Shown here piece by piece: positions 10,030-18,939 of a stretch of DNA of 31,850 bases. Source of the stretch: Silene noctiflora. Its lineage: Eukaryota; Streptophyta; Magnoliopsida; Caryophyllales; Caryophyllaceae. Numbering within the stretch: position 1 is the stretch's first letter; each line of letters begins with the position of its first letter. The notes beneath the pieces were generated by a model. The model had not been told where the DNA came from and did not search any database. It saw nothing but the letters and a program-made list of their open reading frames with translations. The stretch covers positions 8,894 through 40,743 of the forward strand of contig VHZZ01006172.1 of the NCBI GenBank assembly GCA_009801015.1, written 5' to 3'. The position numbers and the translations under genes were made by a program.

Positions 10030-11391
10030 TTAGTTACTGAAGGACAACAGGTTAAAGTAGATGACAATATACAGTGAAAGAGAGCCAAGAGCCAAAATGT
10101 GCTGCCAAAACAAAAGCGCGGATGCTTCCCTAACAGCATAGCCTCTCAAGCTAGCAATTGCACCAAGTAAGATGGCACTAGGAGTGGTGTATTGCAAGAA
10201 GAGCACAAATAGGTACATCTCATCACCCTCGACAGTGATGTTCATTTTATCAGCAAGTGCAACTATACCGATCCCGAAAATAGGAAGAACCAAGAGCCTT
10301 GCCACTATAATACCAATTGTAGTTCGATGTCCTAGAGCTGATTCATTAGGTCCCTCGGCAAGCATACCTCCGAGTATGAGCATCACGGCCGGGATTGTTG
10401 CCCCGGCCAAGATATCCAAACTGTCGGTCATGAATGACAAAGGGGCATCATATCCAAAGAAAAAAGCTTTTAGATGAGGTACAATCCCAACAAGTATGGC
10501 TAATAGTGAAGCAATGGTTGGAGGTTGGAGTATATGTTGAATTGGCGTTTGCTCGGCAACAACCCTAATTCTTCTAACGACCCTAGGAGCAGCAAAGCAT
10601 GTAACTGAGAGAGGGCTATTGCCCCTTGTGATGGCCCCCTCTTTCGGGTCAAATTCTGGTAAGCTCGAGAGACTCGAGATGCTATTGAAAACCCTAGCTA
10701 TGAAGGGTTTTTTCGAGTGTTCAGTCTCTTTATCCCCTATACCAGGCCACTCTGCATCCACTAAAAGTGGTGCACTAACATCATCAGGCTGTTCTACTAC
10801 CTCAGTCTCAGTCTCCGTCTCTTCCTGAACAATCTCATAATACTCCAAAGGAGGCTCCATCATATGATAAACAAGAGTATAAACAAGAATGACAGCAACC
10901 CATTGGGCAAACGAGACATAAGCCACCCCTTTCCGAGGACAATCAGGCCCAAAAGGATTATCCGCACTATGACAGACAGAACTCACAATTGCAAGAGGCA
11001 AATTCCCGGTATTCCCAAACCCGGTCATGATAACTACAAATCTATTAAACTGTGGAGGCGGGCGACAAACAAGAACCACCACATACCCCAACAAACACCC
11101 AATTGCTGTACTAAGAACGACATTAACCGGAATAAACCACCATTGAATGAAATTCTCAAGAGTTATAGATTGACCCAAATGAGTAAAGATCAAGCATGGC
11201 AAGAACAAAGCAAAAACAAGCTTGCTAAGCAACTTAAATGTAGATCTTGGGATCATTTCGAACCGCGAAAGCATTAATCCAATCATGGTTAAGCTCAGTA
11301 ATTTCAACAGAGGAATGATTGCACTTAGAACATCATCTCGTTCAGATTTCAACTTATTTTCATATAACAACCTCGTAATTACCTCTGCCAT
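10030..11391 (-). CDS. PIN-LIKES (PILS) auxin efflux carrier-like protein
   Basis: Intact 453-residue membrane protein of the PILS branch of the auxin efflux carrier family, which sits in the ER membrane and limits nuclear auxin signalling by sequestering auxin. Two bundles of hydrophobic helices (about residues 20-185 and 285-450) flank a hydrophilic loop (about 190-280) rich in acidic residues. Family blocks include LLSKLVFALFLPCLIF, QWWFIPVNV, CRPPPQFNRF, GFGNTGNLPLAI, YVSFAQWVAV, LQPPTIASLLAI, APLSF, LGGML, PSAILLGAI and the C-terminal LLFWQH. Length and motifs best fit the PILS2 subgroup, with PILS6 as the alternative. The coding region has no intron; the ATG follows an intron-interrupted 5'UTR (see 11420-11626). 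No defects are visible. Confidence 0.93.
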   Translation of the reverse strand: MAEVITRLLYENKLKSERDDVLSAIIPLLKLLSLTMIGLMLSRFEMIPRSTFKLLSKLVFALFLPCLIFTHLGQSITLENFIQWWFIPVNVVLSTAIGCLLGYVVVLVCRPPPQFNRFVVIMTGFGNTGNLPLAIVSSVCHSADNPFGPDCPRKGVAYVSFAQWVAVILVYTLVYHMMEPPLEYYEIVQEETETETEVVEQPDDVSAPLLVDAEWPGIGDKETEHSKKPFIARVFNSISSLSSLPEFDPKEGAITRGNSPLSVTCFAAPRVVRRIRVVAEQTPIQHILQPPTIASLLAILVGIVPHLKAFFFGYDAPLSFMTDSLDILAGATIPAVMLILGGMLAEGPNESALGHRTTIGIIVARLLVLPIFGIGIVALADKMNITVEGDEMYLFVLFLQYTTPSAILLGAIASLRGYAVREASALLFWQHILALGSLSLYIVIYFNLLSFSN

Positions 11392-11419
11392 TACTTCCTG
11401 TTTATTAATTGATCAATCT

Positions 11420-11626
11420 GCACATCGAATGCCCAAAATTTTATCATGAACAGTAAGTCTCTCTTGAGACGGTTGTAAGCGTGAAACGCACCCAAAACAC
11501 ATATAAACACTTATTGGATATACGGGTTATTTTAAATCCGTTTCACGCTTACAACAACCGTATTAAACATAAATAATTTGACAGGAAAGGGTACAGCAAT
11601 TAACGATTAACAGAAAGGGGATGTAC
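11420..11626 (-). other. Predicted 5'UTR intron of the PILS gene
   Basis: On the minus strand the donor reads TCAG|GTACAT (exon ends at 11627) and the acceptor reads GATGTGCAG| (intron ends at 11420). That leaves about 28 nt of leader before the ATG. Upstream, the minus strand has a TATA-like TTATAAT at about 11860. Splicing is predicted from sequence only. Confidence 0.6.
11463..11565. mobile_element. Small foldback MITE in the PILS 5'UTR intron
   Basis: ACGGTTGTAAGCGTGAAACG at 11469-11488 is mirrored by CGTTTCACGCTTACAACAACCGT at 11539-11561 apart from a 3-base insertion, giving a stem of about 20 bp around a 50-base AT-rich loop. The outer GAGACGG end is a sequence often seen at ends of small plant MITEs. 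It lies wholly in the predicted leader intron, so it would be removed from mature mRNA. Confidence 0.7.
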
Positions 11627-11894
11627 CTGAGAAAAAGGGAGAGATTTGCACGTTGAAAAACAGATGTGCAGAGATTGGATAAGAAGATACAACCTTTGAA
11701 TCAATGACTGTATGATTATTGATTAACAGTATAGTGAGTAAGAAAAAGAGATACGACCTGTGGAATCTATGATTAATAATTGGAATAATTTGGTTGTTAG
11801 AATGATTGTGATGTATGTGAACTTGTGAATATTCTAGTAGACCAGTTATACGGGCGGGTATTATAATGCTTGTTTGGTACCTACTACACTGGTT

Positions 11895-12139
11895 TGAGGC
11901 TGTTCATTGGGCCGGGCAGGGTCGGCGAGCTTCTTTCAGTCCGAGCCCAGCACACTAAGTATCGGGTCGGGCCAAGTCGGGTTGGATTTCTTTTGTTTTT
12001 TAGTGTTGGTATTGGACCGGGCTAAGGAAAAAGCAGCACTAGCACGACAGGAGGGGAGGACCGGGTCATGCCAGGCTAACCGGGCTAAAAAAAATTTGGC
12101 CCACGGGTGCGAGCTGCACCGCACTGTTGAATAGCCCTA
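11895..12139. mobile_element. hAT-like non-autonomous element (GGGCCGGGC-rich)
   Basis: The ends TGAGGCTGTTCATTGGGCC and, in reverse, TAGGGCTATTCAAC form a degenerate terminal inverted repeat. The interior is packed with CCGGGC/GGGTCGGGCC motifs, the usual composition of plant hAT MITEs with TAGGGCTGTTCA-type ends. There is no coding capacity. An 8-bp target duplication is not clear. Confidence 0.6.
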
Positions 12140-12191
12140 CCCTATATAAGAGTATATGCGGATATGCCTATATAAAAATACATTCAAAGAA

Positions 12192-12214
12192 TTTTTTTTT
12201 TTTTTTTTTTTTTT
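12192..12214. repeat. Poly-T tract (23 T)
   Basis: An uninterrupted run of T abuts the left end of the TIR element at 12215. Confidence 0.95.
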
Positions 12215-12763
12215 GCACGAAAGTGACAATTTGCTCTCTTAAATTTCTTCAATGGTGAATTCAGATTTCTTGAGTTTTAATTGTAAGAATCAAACCGCTT
12301 AAACTTTAAGTAAAGGTGAAATTAAACTCCATTATTTGATTTCTCGTAAAATTCCACCAAAATTCATTTTATAATCTAATTAATCAAATATAAAATTTAA
12401 CTTTTATAACCTTACAACTTTTATACAATGTATCACTGTAATAGAGAGTGTTTTTTGCAATTAAATAATTGCTAGACAATTTATTATGAATGTAAGAATA
12501 GTTTAAAAATTTTATTTTGTTTATTATAAATGAGTAGTGTAAAATTCTTCTTTAGATGAATAATTTATTTTATATAAATTAATAAAGTTGAAATTAATAA
12601 TTTTTATGTGTTATTAATTGTATAATATTAATATAACATGAATTTTTGTTGAGATTTAAGTAAAAAAATAAAATCTTTTTGTTAAAGTTAAGGAGTTTGA
12701 TTGTTACAATTAAAACTCAACGCACCATTGAACAAAGTTAAGGGGGTAAATTGTCACTCTCGA
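12215..12763. mobile_element. Long-TIR non-coding element, copy A
   Basis: The left arm (from 12215) reads GCACGAAAGTGACAATTTGC and continues through AATGGTGAATTCAGATTTCT, TTTTAATTGTAAGAATCAAA and CTTAAACTTT. The right arm in reverse carries GAGAGTGACAATTTACCCCC, then CAATGGTG, TTTTAATTGTAACAATCAAA and CTTAACTTT. The terminal inverted repeats are about 90 bp with an AT-rich non-coding core. It belongs to the same family as 13902-14484. The superfamily is not identified. Confidence 0.72.
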
Positions 12764-12765
12764 GA

Positions 12766-12970
12766 TCATTCGTTTACCTTTACTTTTAGCACAAAGAGTC
12801 AAAGACCAATGGAAGATGAGGAGACTATTTGTGGTTGTAGTCAATGATGACAATTTGGACATAATCTCATTGAGTGATCAAATTACACATAAAAACCTTC
12901 TAAATATAAAAAAGATAAACAAATGAATAAAACACCCTAAATGAAATAAGTAAACGGGAAAGAGGGAGTA
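12766..12970. mobile_element. Stowaway-like MITE, copy 1 (left end lost)
   Basis: The internal blocks GTGGTTGTAGTCAATGA and GAGTGATCAAATTACACAT and the right end AGAGGGAGTA match the copies at 16398-17060 and 17392-17566. The left end lacks the CTCCCTCCG-type terminus and starts at TTTACCTTTACTTTTAGCAC, directly against the preceding TIR element. These ends are those of plant Tc1/mariner MITEs. Confidence 0.6.
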
Positions 12971-13901
12971 CTTTTCATTTTAGTTACGATATTTGTTTGT
13001 TTTTCTTTTAACTCAAATAATGAAATTGGGACAGTAGAGGAATTATCAACCCCATAATTAACGTAGGAAGAGGATCATCATCATTTCTTTTTTTTTTTGT
13101 CAATTTCCTCTCACAAATATCATTATCATTATACTATATATTTCAATCTCAGTCATTAGTCATCAACCTTTTAATTCCAAAGTAATTTATAACAATACGA
13201 ATGAGCCCGGAGTTAATATGAATTGTTAAGAAATAATAAAACTCCGTCTTTTTATAGGAAATGGTGTGATCCTTACTCATAATGAACCTAGCATGGTCTT
13301 TTGGACTAAAATCGTCTAAACTGATCTGAACTTAATTTAGTAGAGCTGAGCTGAATTGAACTGAACTAAAGTAATAGAGTTGAACTGAATTAAAATAAGT
13401 TGAATTTAAGTTCAAAAGAACACGGCCGTACTGTTTTAGAATATGATTGTCGTGAGTTCACATCTTACATTCTTAGGAGAGGTTTTGTTACTCAAAACTG
13501 AAGGAAGAAAAAAAGAATTCATTCAATCTAGCTTTGTAGTTACCAAAAGTAGAAGGTTAATGACTTAATGTCCGTTACGAGCGTAGCGCATCAAAGCAAA
13601 GTTTCCACTTATATCTTTATTCGTCTCTTAACTTTTAAGAATGTAGAGTACTTCGTATTAAATACTACCACATCACTCAATTCTTTTGGGACGATCGCAC
13701 ACGGATAGTATAAAGAATATCGATCATGGGATGCATAGCTTGAATTTTCCAAAACCGGAGGTTCTGTTCCAATATTTTGTTTATTGCTTTGTTTTTAACT
13801 TTTTTTTAAAAATATTTTAATCAAAAGTAAATAAGTAATCGAAATAAAGTTGTTTTTTACTTTGTGTTGTTGAACATCATTACGCCTTATTATATTCGCG
13901 A
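12971..13901. other. Intergenic; CTGAACTGAA-rich patch, no gene
   Basis: Between about 13318 and 13410 the sequence is a degenerate array of CTGAACTGAA/GAGCTGAATTGAA units. The rest is AT-rich with no supported gene, RNA or transposon terminus. Confidence 0.5.
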
Positions 13902-14484
13902 TTTGCGTGAAAGTGATAATTAAGCCCCTTAAATTTGTTCAATTGTGAAATTAGGTCTCATAACTTTCATTCGGAGCAATTAAACCCCTTAAGTTTCACT
14001 AAAGGTGAAATTCAACCACATTTTTAAAATTTTCAGAAGAATTTTAATTAAAAACATTTTATATTAGTATTAAACAATTTATTAAATACTAGAAATTCCT
14101 AATTGCAACTTTACGAATTTCTACATAATTTATTAATCATGAAAAACACCTTTACATACATATTTAGTAAATTATTTAAAAATTTATATAGTATTCATAC
14201 ATATATAATAAATTGTCTATATACTATAAAATTAATAAAAAAAAAAACAATTCTCAATATTTAATATAAACATAAAAGTTCTAAAATTACAAAACAAAAT
14301 ATCTTATATTTGATAAATTGTATTAAAAGTGATTTTAATATATGAATTTGGTGAAAATTAAGAAATGGGGTTGAATTTCACTTTTGGTGAAACTTAGTAG
14401 GCTTGATTGCTCCAAATGAAACTTATGAGGCCTAATTTCACAATTGAACAAAGTTAAGAGGTTTAATTACCACTTTCGCAATCC
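13902..14484. mobile_element. Long-TIR non-coding element, copy B
   Basis: The left arm TTTGCGTGAAAGTGATAATT continues through TTAAATTTGTTCAATTGTGAA, CATTCGGAGCAATTAAACC and CACTAAAGGTGAAATTCAA. The right arm in reverse reads TTGCGAAAGTGGTAATTAAA, AACTTTGTTCAATTGTGAA, CATTTGGAGCAATCAAGCC and CACCAAAAGTGAAATTCAA. The inverted repeats exceed 120 bp, and the family is shared with 12215-12763. The core is AT-rich and non-coding. Confidence 0.78.
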
Positions 14485-15058
14485 CCTATCTACTAAAAGA
14501 ATATGTAAACTCATGATTTGTCCCTCTAAAAAACATATTTTTAAATAAGGAAGTTAATCACAATTAAATATATCCTCTAAATAAGGAATTTATTTCATTA
14601 GTTTATAATTTTCATTAAAATATATATTTTCATCAAATTATATTGTTTTCACTAAACTTTAAACTATAATCTTTTAATTAAATATTAATAAAATTGACTA
14701 TAAACAGTTAAATATTTTATTGATTTAACCTTGATCCATACTATGTATCAAACAAAAAATTGTAAATCACTAATTTTGTTTTCGCGGAAAAAAAATTGAG
14801 ATAATTTATAAATTAAAATCATTAGTTATGGTATAAAAAAAATTTCTCTAGATTAACTTTCAACATAAAACTAATTTCTCTTAACGAATGTTCACCTTTT
14901 TTTCCTCAAAACAAAACATAATGACGAGAAATACTAACAATTATTGAGACACTATTATATAATTAATTTATTAAAATATAAAAAAACTTTATATACCGTG
15001 CATTTATCGACTGAATCTAAACTAGTTTTTATTAAATTATTAAAAACAGTTGACAAAC
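14485..15058. other. Very AT-rich intergenic DNA, no gene
   Basis: This is low-complexity A/T sequence up to the SEO-like ATG. No repeat terminus, promoter or RNA gene can be supported. Confidence 0.5.
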
Positions 15059-16397
15059 ATGGAATATATTCAAGAGCGTAGAGAAGCAGAAGCTTCAACG
15101 TACTCGGATTCTAAACTTTTGTCGAAAATCGAAGAATTCCATGAACCTGATAACACTACTTCTAATGTCAAGCTTTTGTTTCCATTTGTTGACGACTTTA
15201 TCGACCGTGCCACACAGACCATTGGAGAGGGGCGATCTCTTTTTATTTTCACTTTTATTCTAATTCGGATAAGAGGCATTTTAAGTTCAAACAAACTTAA
15301 TTTTTGTTGGCGTTAGGCCATAGTAACTTCTTTCAAAATGGGTTAAAAACAAAGAAATTATCAACCTGGGATTAGGTCGTTGAAACGAATTATCGGGATT
15401 TGGTCTACGTAAATTTGTTTCTTTCTTTATTGTTTGGTATATCTGATATTCTGATTTAATTATTGAATCGCACGACGACTTTGTACTCATATCACTGAAT
15501 CAATGACTCATCGGCTGTAATAATGATTTGTAAACGAATTGAAGAGAAGAAGAAAAAAATGATTTTGGAGCAGAGTCGTTGAATGGCCCAGCACATTAAA
15601 AGTTGTTAAGCGATGCGGCGATTTTACGCCTTAATACGTTCGCGCAAAACCAATTCAATACGGAGTAGTTTACAAGATTGTCCCTTAAAAATTACTATAT
15701 CAAACTCTATTTGGTTATCTCTTAAAAAATAGGAAGTTATTTATCAAACTTTATTGTCATCCCTACTTTTCAATGACTATATGTCTATATTAGATTATCA
15801 GCTAAACAAACGTAAATGAATTTACCAATCTTTGAATGCAAAATTGCGATGAGTGTTGACTCCTTTGTGTCTATTAGAATTACTTTTTAATGGTCCGAAT
15901 TTACAAGCTCTTTTAAACTAATCAGGAGTGAAATCATATCAATTTTTATTTTAATTTTTATCGACAAAGATCTTACTACCTTTTCTTTTTTTTAAGTAAA
16001 TCATCTGGTAACATTTACGGGAACTTTGTTATAGGATGCCTTATTGGAGGACGGAATTAAAACACTACATGCACTTCATGATCTCCAAGACGGTACTATG
16101 TTCCGAATATAATTGGAAGACTATTCTCTGAGGTCATTATCAACCAATAATTTGTTTCTAATCATTGCATTTACTAAAAAAAAATAACCATTGATATATG
16201 CATTTATTAATGATTAAGTCTCCGATCTAACGGTTTTACATATGAAAGAGACCTTTATGCCCCCTATTATGGAGAAGGATTGGTTAGTGAAAGTTATATT
16301 GACGGGGTTATTTAGGTCAACTAGCACTTGGTTTTACAATAATATTTGTGTACATCGGTTTTATTGTTGTTAATTAAAATAGAGTTAATTAGTAACT

Positions 16398-17060
16398 ACC
16401 TCTCTGTTTCGGTCATTTGTTTATATTTGGTTTTGGCACAAAAATCAAAGGAAGAGAAGGGGTCAATTATTGGTTGAAACGTGGACTAAATTGAGTGTGT
16501 ATGATCAAATTGTCTATCAAAGACATTCCCAAAATAGAAAAGTAAACAATTGACTAAGTGCTCGTTTGGTTCATGCAGGAGTTGAATTCCTGTGTTAATT
16601 TGCAATTCATAGGATTCTAATTCCTATATACAATTCCCATAAAATGAGAAAAACATGTTTGGTTACCTTTGAGGAGTTCGTTTTTCCCGTAAATTAAACT
16701 CCCGCGTTATGTTTGGTTAAACAACTTTTATTCACATGATTTTGATTAGTAAATACAAATATATCCTTATATAATCTGAATAACATCTTTTTTTAAGGGT
16801 AATTGGGTAAATTGGGTGGAGAAATGATGGAGGAGTTTCCAATTACCTAGGAGGGGCTAGTTAATTAAACTTCTACATCATGTAGGAGTTGGAAACTCCA
16901 CAGGAGTTCAGAACTCCCCCATTTTAAAATTTTTGGGTAACCAAACGAGATGCAAAAAATGCAATTAATGGGATTTTGGAATTCATGGGATTTTTGTGGG
17001 TAAACAAACAAGCACTAAGACAAATAGAATAGGCAAACAAATGAACGGAACGGAGGGGGT
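16398..17060. mobile_element. Stowaway-like MITE, copy 2, carrying a nested PIF-type MITE
   Basis: The left end CCTCTCTGTTTCGGTCATTTG is mirrored by CAAATGAACGGAACGGAGGG at the right. The interior shares GTCAATTATTGGTTG and GATCAAATTGTCTATC with its relatives. It is interrupted at 16555 by the element 16558-17015. It lies between the N-terminal and middle exons of the SEO pseudogene. Confidence 0.65.
16558..17015. mobile_element. PIF/Harbinger (Tourist)-like MITE with TAA duplication
   Basis: The 458-bp element begins GTGCTCGTTTGG and ends AACAAGCAC, with further subterminal inverted similarity (GGAGTTGAATTCC near the left, GGAATTCATGGGA near the right). It is bounded by TAA at 16555-16557 and 17016-17018, a 3-bp target duplication of TWA type that is characteristic of PIF/Harbinger elements. 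There is no coding capacity. Confidence 0.75.
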
Positions 17061-17391
17061 TGTATTTATACACATTTTCTAAACTCTTTAACGTTTAGTA
17101 AATTTTTTATTGCCCAAACAATTTTACAAAACTATTCTCAGGTTTTGTTTACTTTTTAAGATTATTTGGGAGTGATAGTTTAATAATAAATACGGTTATA
17201 AATCTCGAATGTTTGAACCATTGCAGGTGAAGGGGAAATTATTAAAAACTACCATTCATATCAAATCGACAACATAAAACTCGTGAGGAGCATTATCAAC
17301 CCAAATAAGGACTTGCCTCCGTTGTACCATGGTCTAACCAAAAGAAGGGTATGTGCTTGAACTGATTTGGACATAGTTTAGAAAAATTAAT

Positions 17392-17566
17392 GCTCTCTAT
17401 TTCGGTGATTTATTTATCTTTAATTTGGTGCAAGAAAACAAGAAAGAAGGAGGGGATTGTTTGTGGTTGTAGTTAATGAATCACAAGTGGACAATAGTTC
17501 AATTGAATGATCAAATTATTCATCAAAAATCTTCTTAATATAGAAAGATAAACAAATAACCGGTAT
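17392..17566. mobile_element. Stowaway-like MITE, copy 3, in the SEO pseudogene
   Basis: CTCTCTATTTCGGTGATTTATT at the left and AAAGATAAACAAATAACCGG at the right form a degraded inverted repeat. GTGGTTGTAGTTAATGAATC and GATCAAATTATTCATCAAAA match the internal sequence of copies 1 and 2. It sits where the central SEO exons should be. Confidence 0.6.
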
Positions 17567-17642
17567 AGAGATCGCTTATATGAGAACGAGCATTAAATTA
17601 TTCATCAAAAAATTATTCGAGATCAAATTATTCATCAAAAAT
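17560..17642. repeat. Patchwork filler: SEO exon fragment plus MITE fragments
   Basis: Bases 17560-17597 (CCGGTATAGAGATCGCTTAT onward) duplicate SEO exon sequence at 17744-17781 with about five mismatches. They are followed by two more copies of the MITE-derived ATTATTCATCAAAAA block (about 17597 and 17627), also present at about 17516. The segments are scrambled and tandem, immediately upstream of the SEO C-terminal exon. Confidence 0.75.
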
Positions 17643-18216
17643 TATTTGAAATGAAACGTACATATTCTTGTATGGAGGCAATGGCATATAGTGGATTCGT
17701 AAATTCACAATGCTGGCAAAGTACATGGCTAGTACTCTACAATCCGGTATAAAGATCGTTTATATGGGAACGAGCGTTAAAGAAGACCGTTTTAGCGGGG
17801 TACAAGAAATTTTAATGACCGAACAATTGAGCCGTTGTTTACCTGAACGGAGCATAGCTGAAGAATGGGCTTTACTTGCAAGAGGGTCAAGAATCTTAGT
17901 CAATGGGCCAAGTCGAATTGACTTGACTGTCCTTGAGGATATAGAGCAATGGAAGGACAATGGTATCGAACCAGGTTTCGTAAATCAATTTGTTAGTCAT
18001 TGTGATAGTGTTCGTCATTGTCTTGAGCTCTTTTTGCCTGCTACTGAAGATGTTATTGATCGTATTGTATGCCCTGATTGTCAGCGTAGCATGGAAACCT
18101 CCGTCTACTGTGTTGTATGAGGATGATTTTGATTGTTTTTCCTGTTACCGAAGATGTATAAGGAGCAAGGGCGAACTCAAAAATGAAATTTTAGGGTTGC
18201 GAATTTTCTTTATTTG

Positions 18217-18235
18217 TTTTTTTTTTTTTTTTTTT
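18217..18235 (-). repeat. Poly-T tract, possible poly(A) tail of a minus-strand retroelement
   Basis: Nineteen T on the plus strand, that is, poly(A) on the minus strand. It lies just beyond a minus-strand open frame running from the N gap to 18258. This fits a retroposed 3' end, but a simple homopolymer is equally possible. Confidence 0.4.
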
Positions 18236-18257
18236 GACAGTGGTAAAGAAAGAGTTT

Positions 18258-18487
18258 TTATACAGACGGCATATGACTCATTTGGTCAAATGCACTTATT
18301 TTAGTAATACCATAAATTAAAACAACAAAGTAACTACATCGAGTAACATAAGTGTGTTGATGGTGAACGGACGGCTGAATACGTGAATCAATTTCAACAT
18401 ACACAACATTCTTGAAGTGACGATCACAGGTGATCAAAGGATCAAACAAATCTTTACTCATCTTAATCAACTGAGCTTCGGAGAAAT
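18258..18487 (-). other. Partial minus-strand open frame entering the N gap, unknown protein
   Basis: The frame stays open on the minus strand from the gap edge (18487) to a stop at 18258. It reads FSEAQLIKMSKDLFDPL, then HFKNVVYVEIDSRIQPS, with a less protein-like tail. The first 50 residues look like real protein, but I do not recognise the family. The start is in unsequenced DNA. It could be the 3' end of a gene, a retrocopy or part of a transposon. Confidence 0.3.
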
Positions 18488-18900
18488 NNNNNNNNNNNNN
18501 NNNNNNNNNNNNNNNNNNNNNNNNNNNNNNNNNNNNNNNNNNNNNNNNNNNNNNNNNNNNNNNNNNNNNNNNNNNNNNNNNNNNNNNNNNNNNNNNNNNN
18601 NNNNNNNNNNNNNNNNNNNNNNNNNNNNNNNNNNNNNNNNNNNNNNNNNNNNNNNNNNNNNNNNNNNNNNNNNNNNNNNNNNNNNNNNNNNNNNNNNNNN
18701 NNNNNNNNNNNNNNNNNNNNNNNNNNNNNNNNNNNNNNNNNNNNNNNNNNNNNNNNNNNNNNNNNNNNNNNNNNNNNNNNNNNNNNNNNNNNNNNNNNNN
18801 NNNNNNNNNNNNNNNNNNNNNNNNNNNNNNNNNNNNNNNNNNNNNNNNNNNNNNNNNNNNNNNNNNNNNNNNNNNNNNNNNNNNNNNNNNNNNNNNNNNN
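18488..18900. other. Assembly gap of 413 N
   Basis: Every base is N, so frames reported across it are meaningless. The gap separates the partial minus-strand frame from the GC-rich repeat at 18950-19930. Confidence 1.
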
Positions 18901-18939
18901 CAACACACACCGGATGTAAAGTTACGAACTTCCTTATTA

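Larger units (their letters stand above)
15059..18120 (+). pseudogene. Sieve element occlusion (SEO) protein, decayed gene
   Basis: SEO proteins are plant phloem structural proteins that form sieve-tube filaments or forisomes. Three pieces in order can be matched. First, the N-terminal exon from ATG 15059 (YSDSKLLSKIEEFHEPD, then VKLLFPFVDDFIDRATQTI), which resembles the family N terminus. Second, an exon at 17227-17349 with AG and GT borders (IKLVRSIINPNKDLPPLYHG, ending LTKRR). Third, the C-terminal region 17650-18120 (IFLYGGNGI, WIRKFTMLAKYM, EEWALLARGSRILVNG, then IVCPDCQRSME near the end). The GGNGI and WIRKF blocks are separated in frame by a TAG at 17692-17694, where a Glu is expected. 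Most central exons between KRR and LYGG are missing, and the gap holds a MITE. The family is recognised from motifs. It is non-functional as assembled. Confidence 0.75.

Noticed and set aside
10864-11277. 137-codon plus-strand frame opposite the PILS gene
   Set aside because: It is the antisense shadow of a well-conserved membrane protein and has no family resemblance.
16035-16092. Exon-like segment with AG and GT borders (DALLEDGIKTLHALHDLQD)
   Set aside because: It lies in the right place for an SEO exon, but I could not match it to the family, so it was not counted as evidence.
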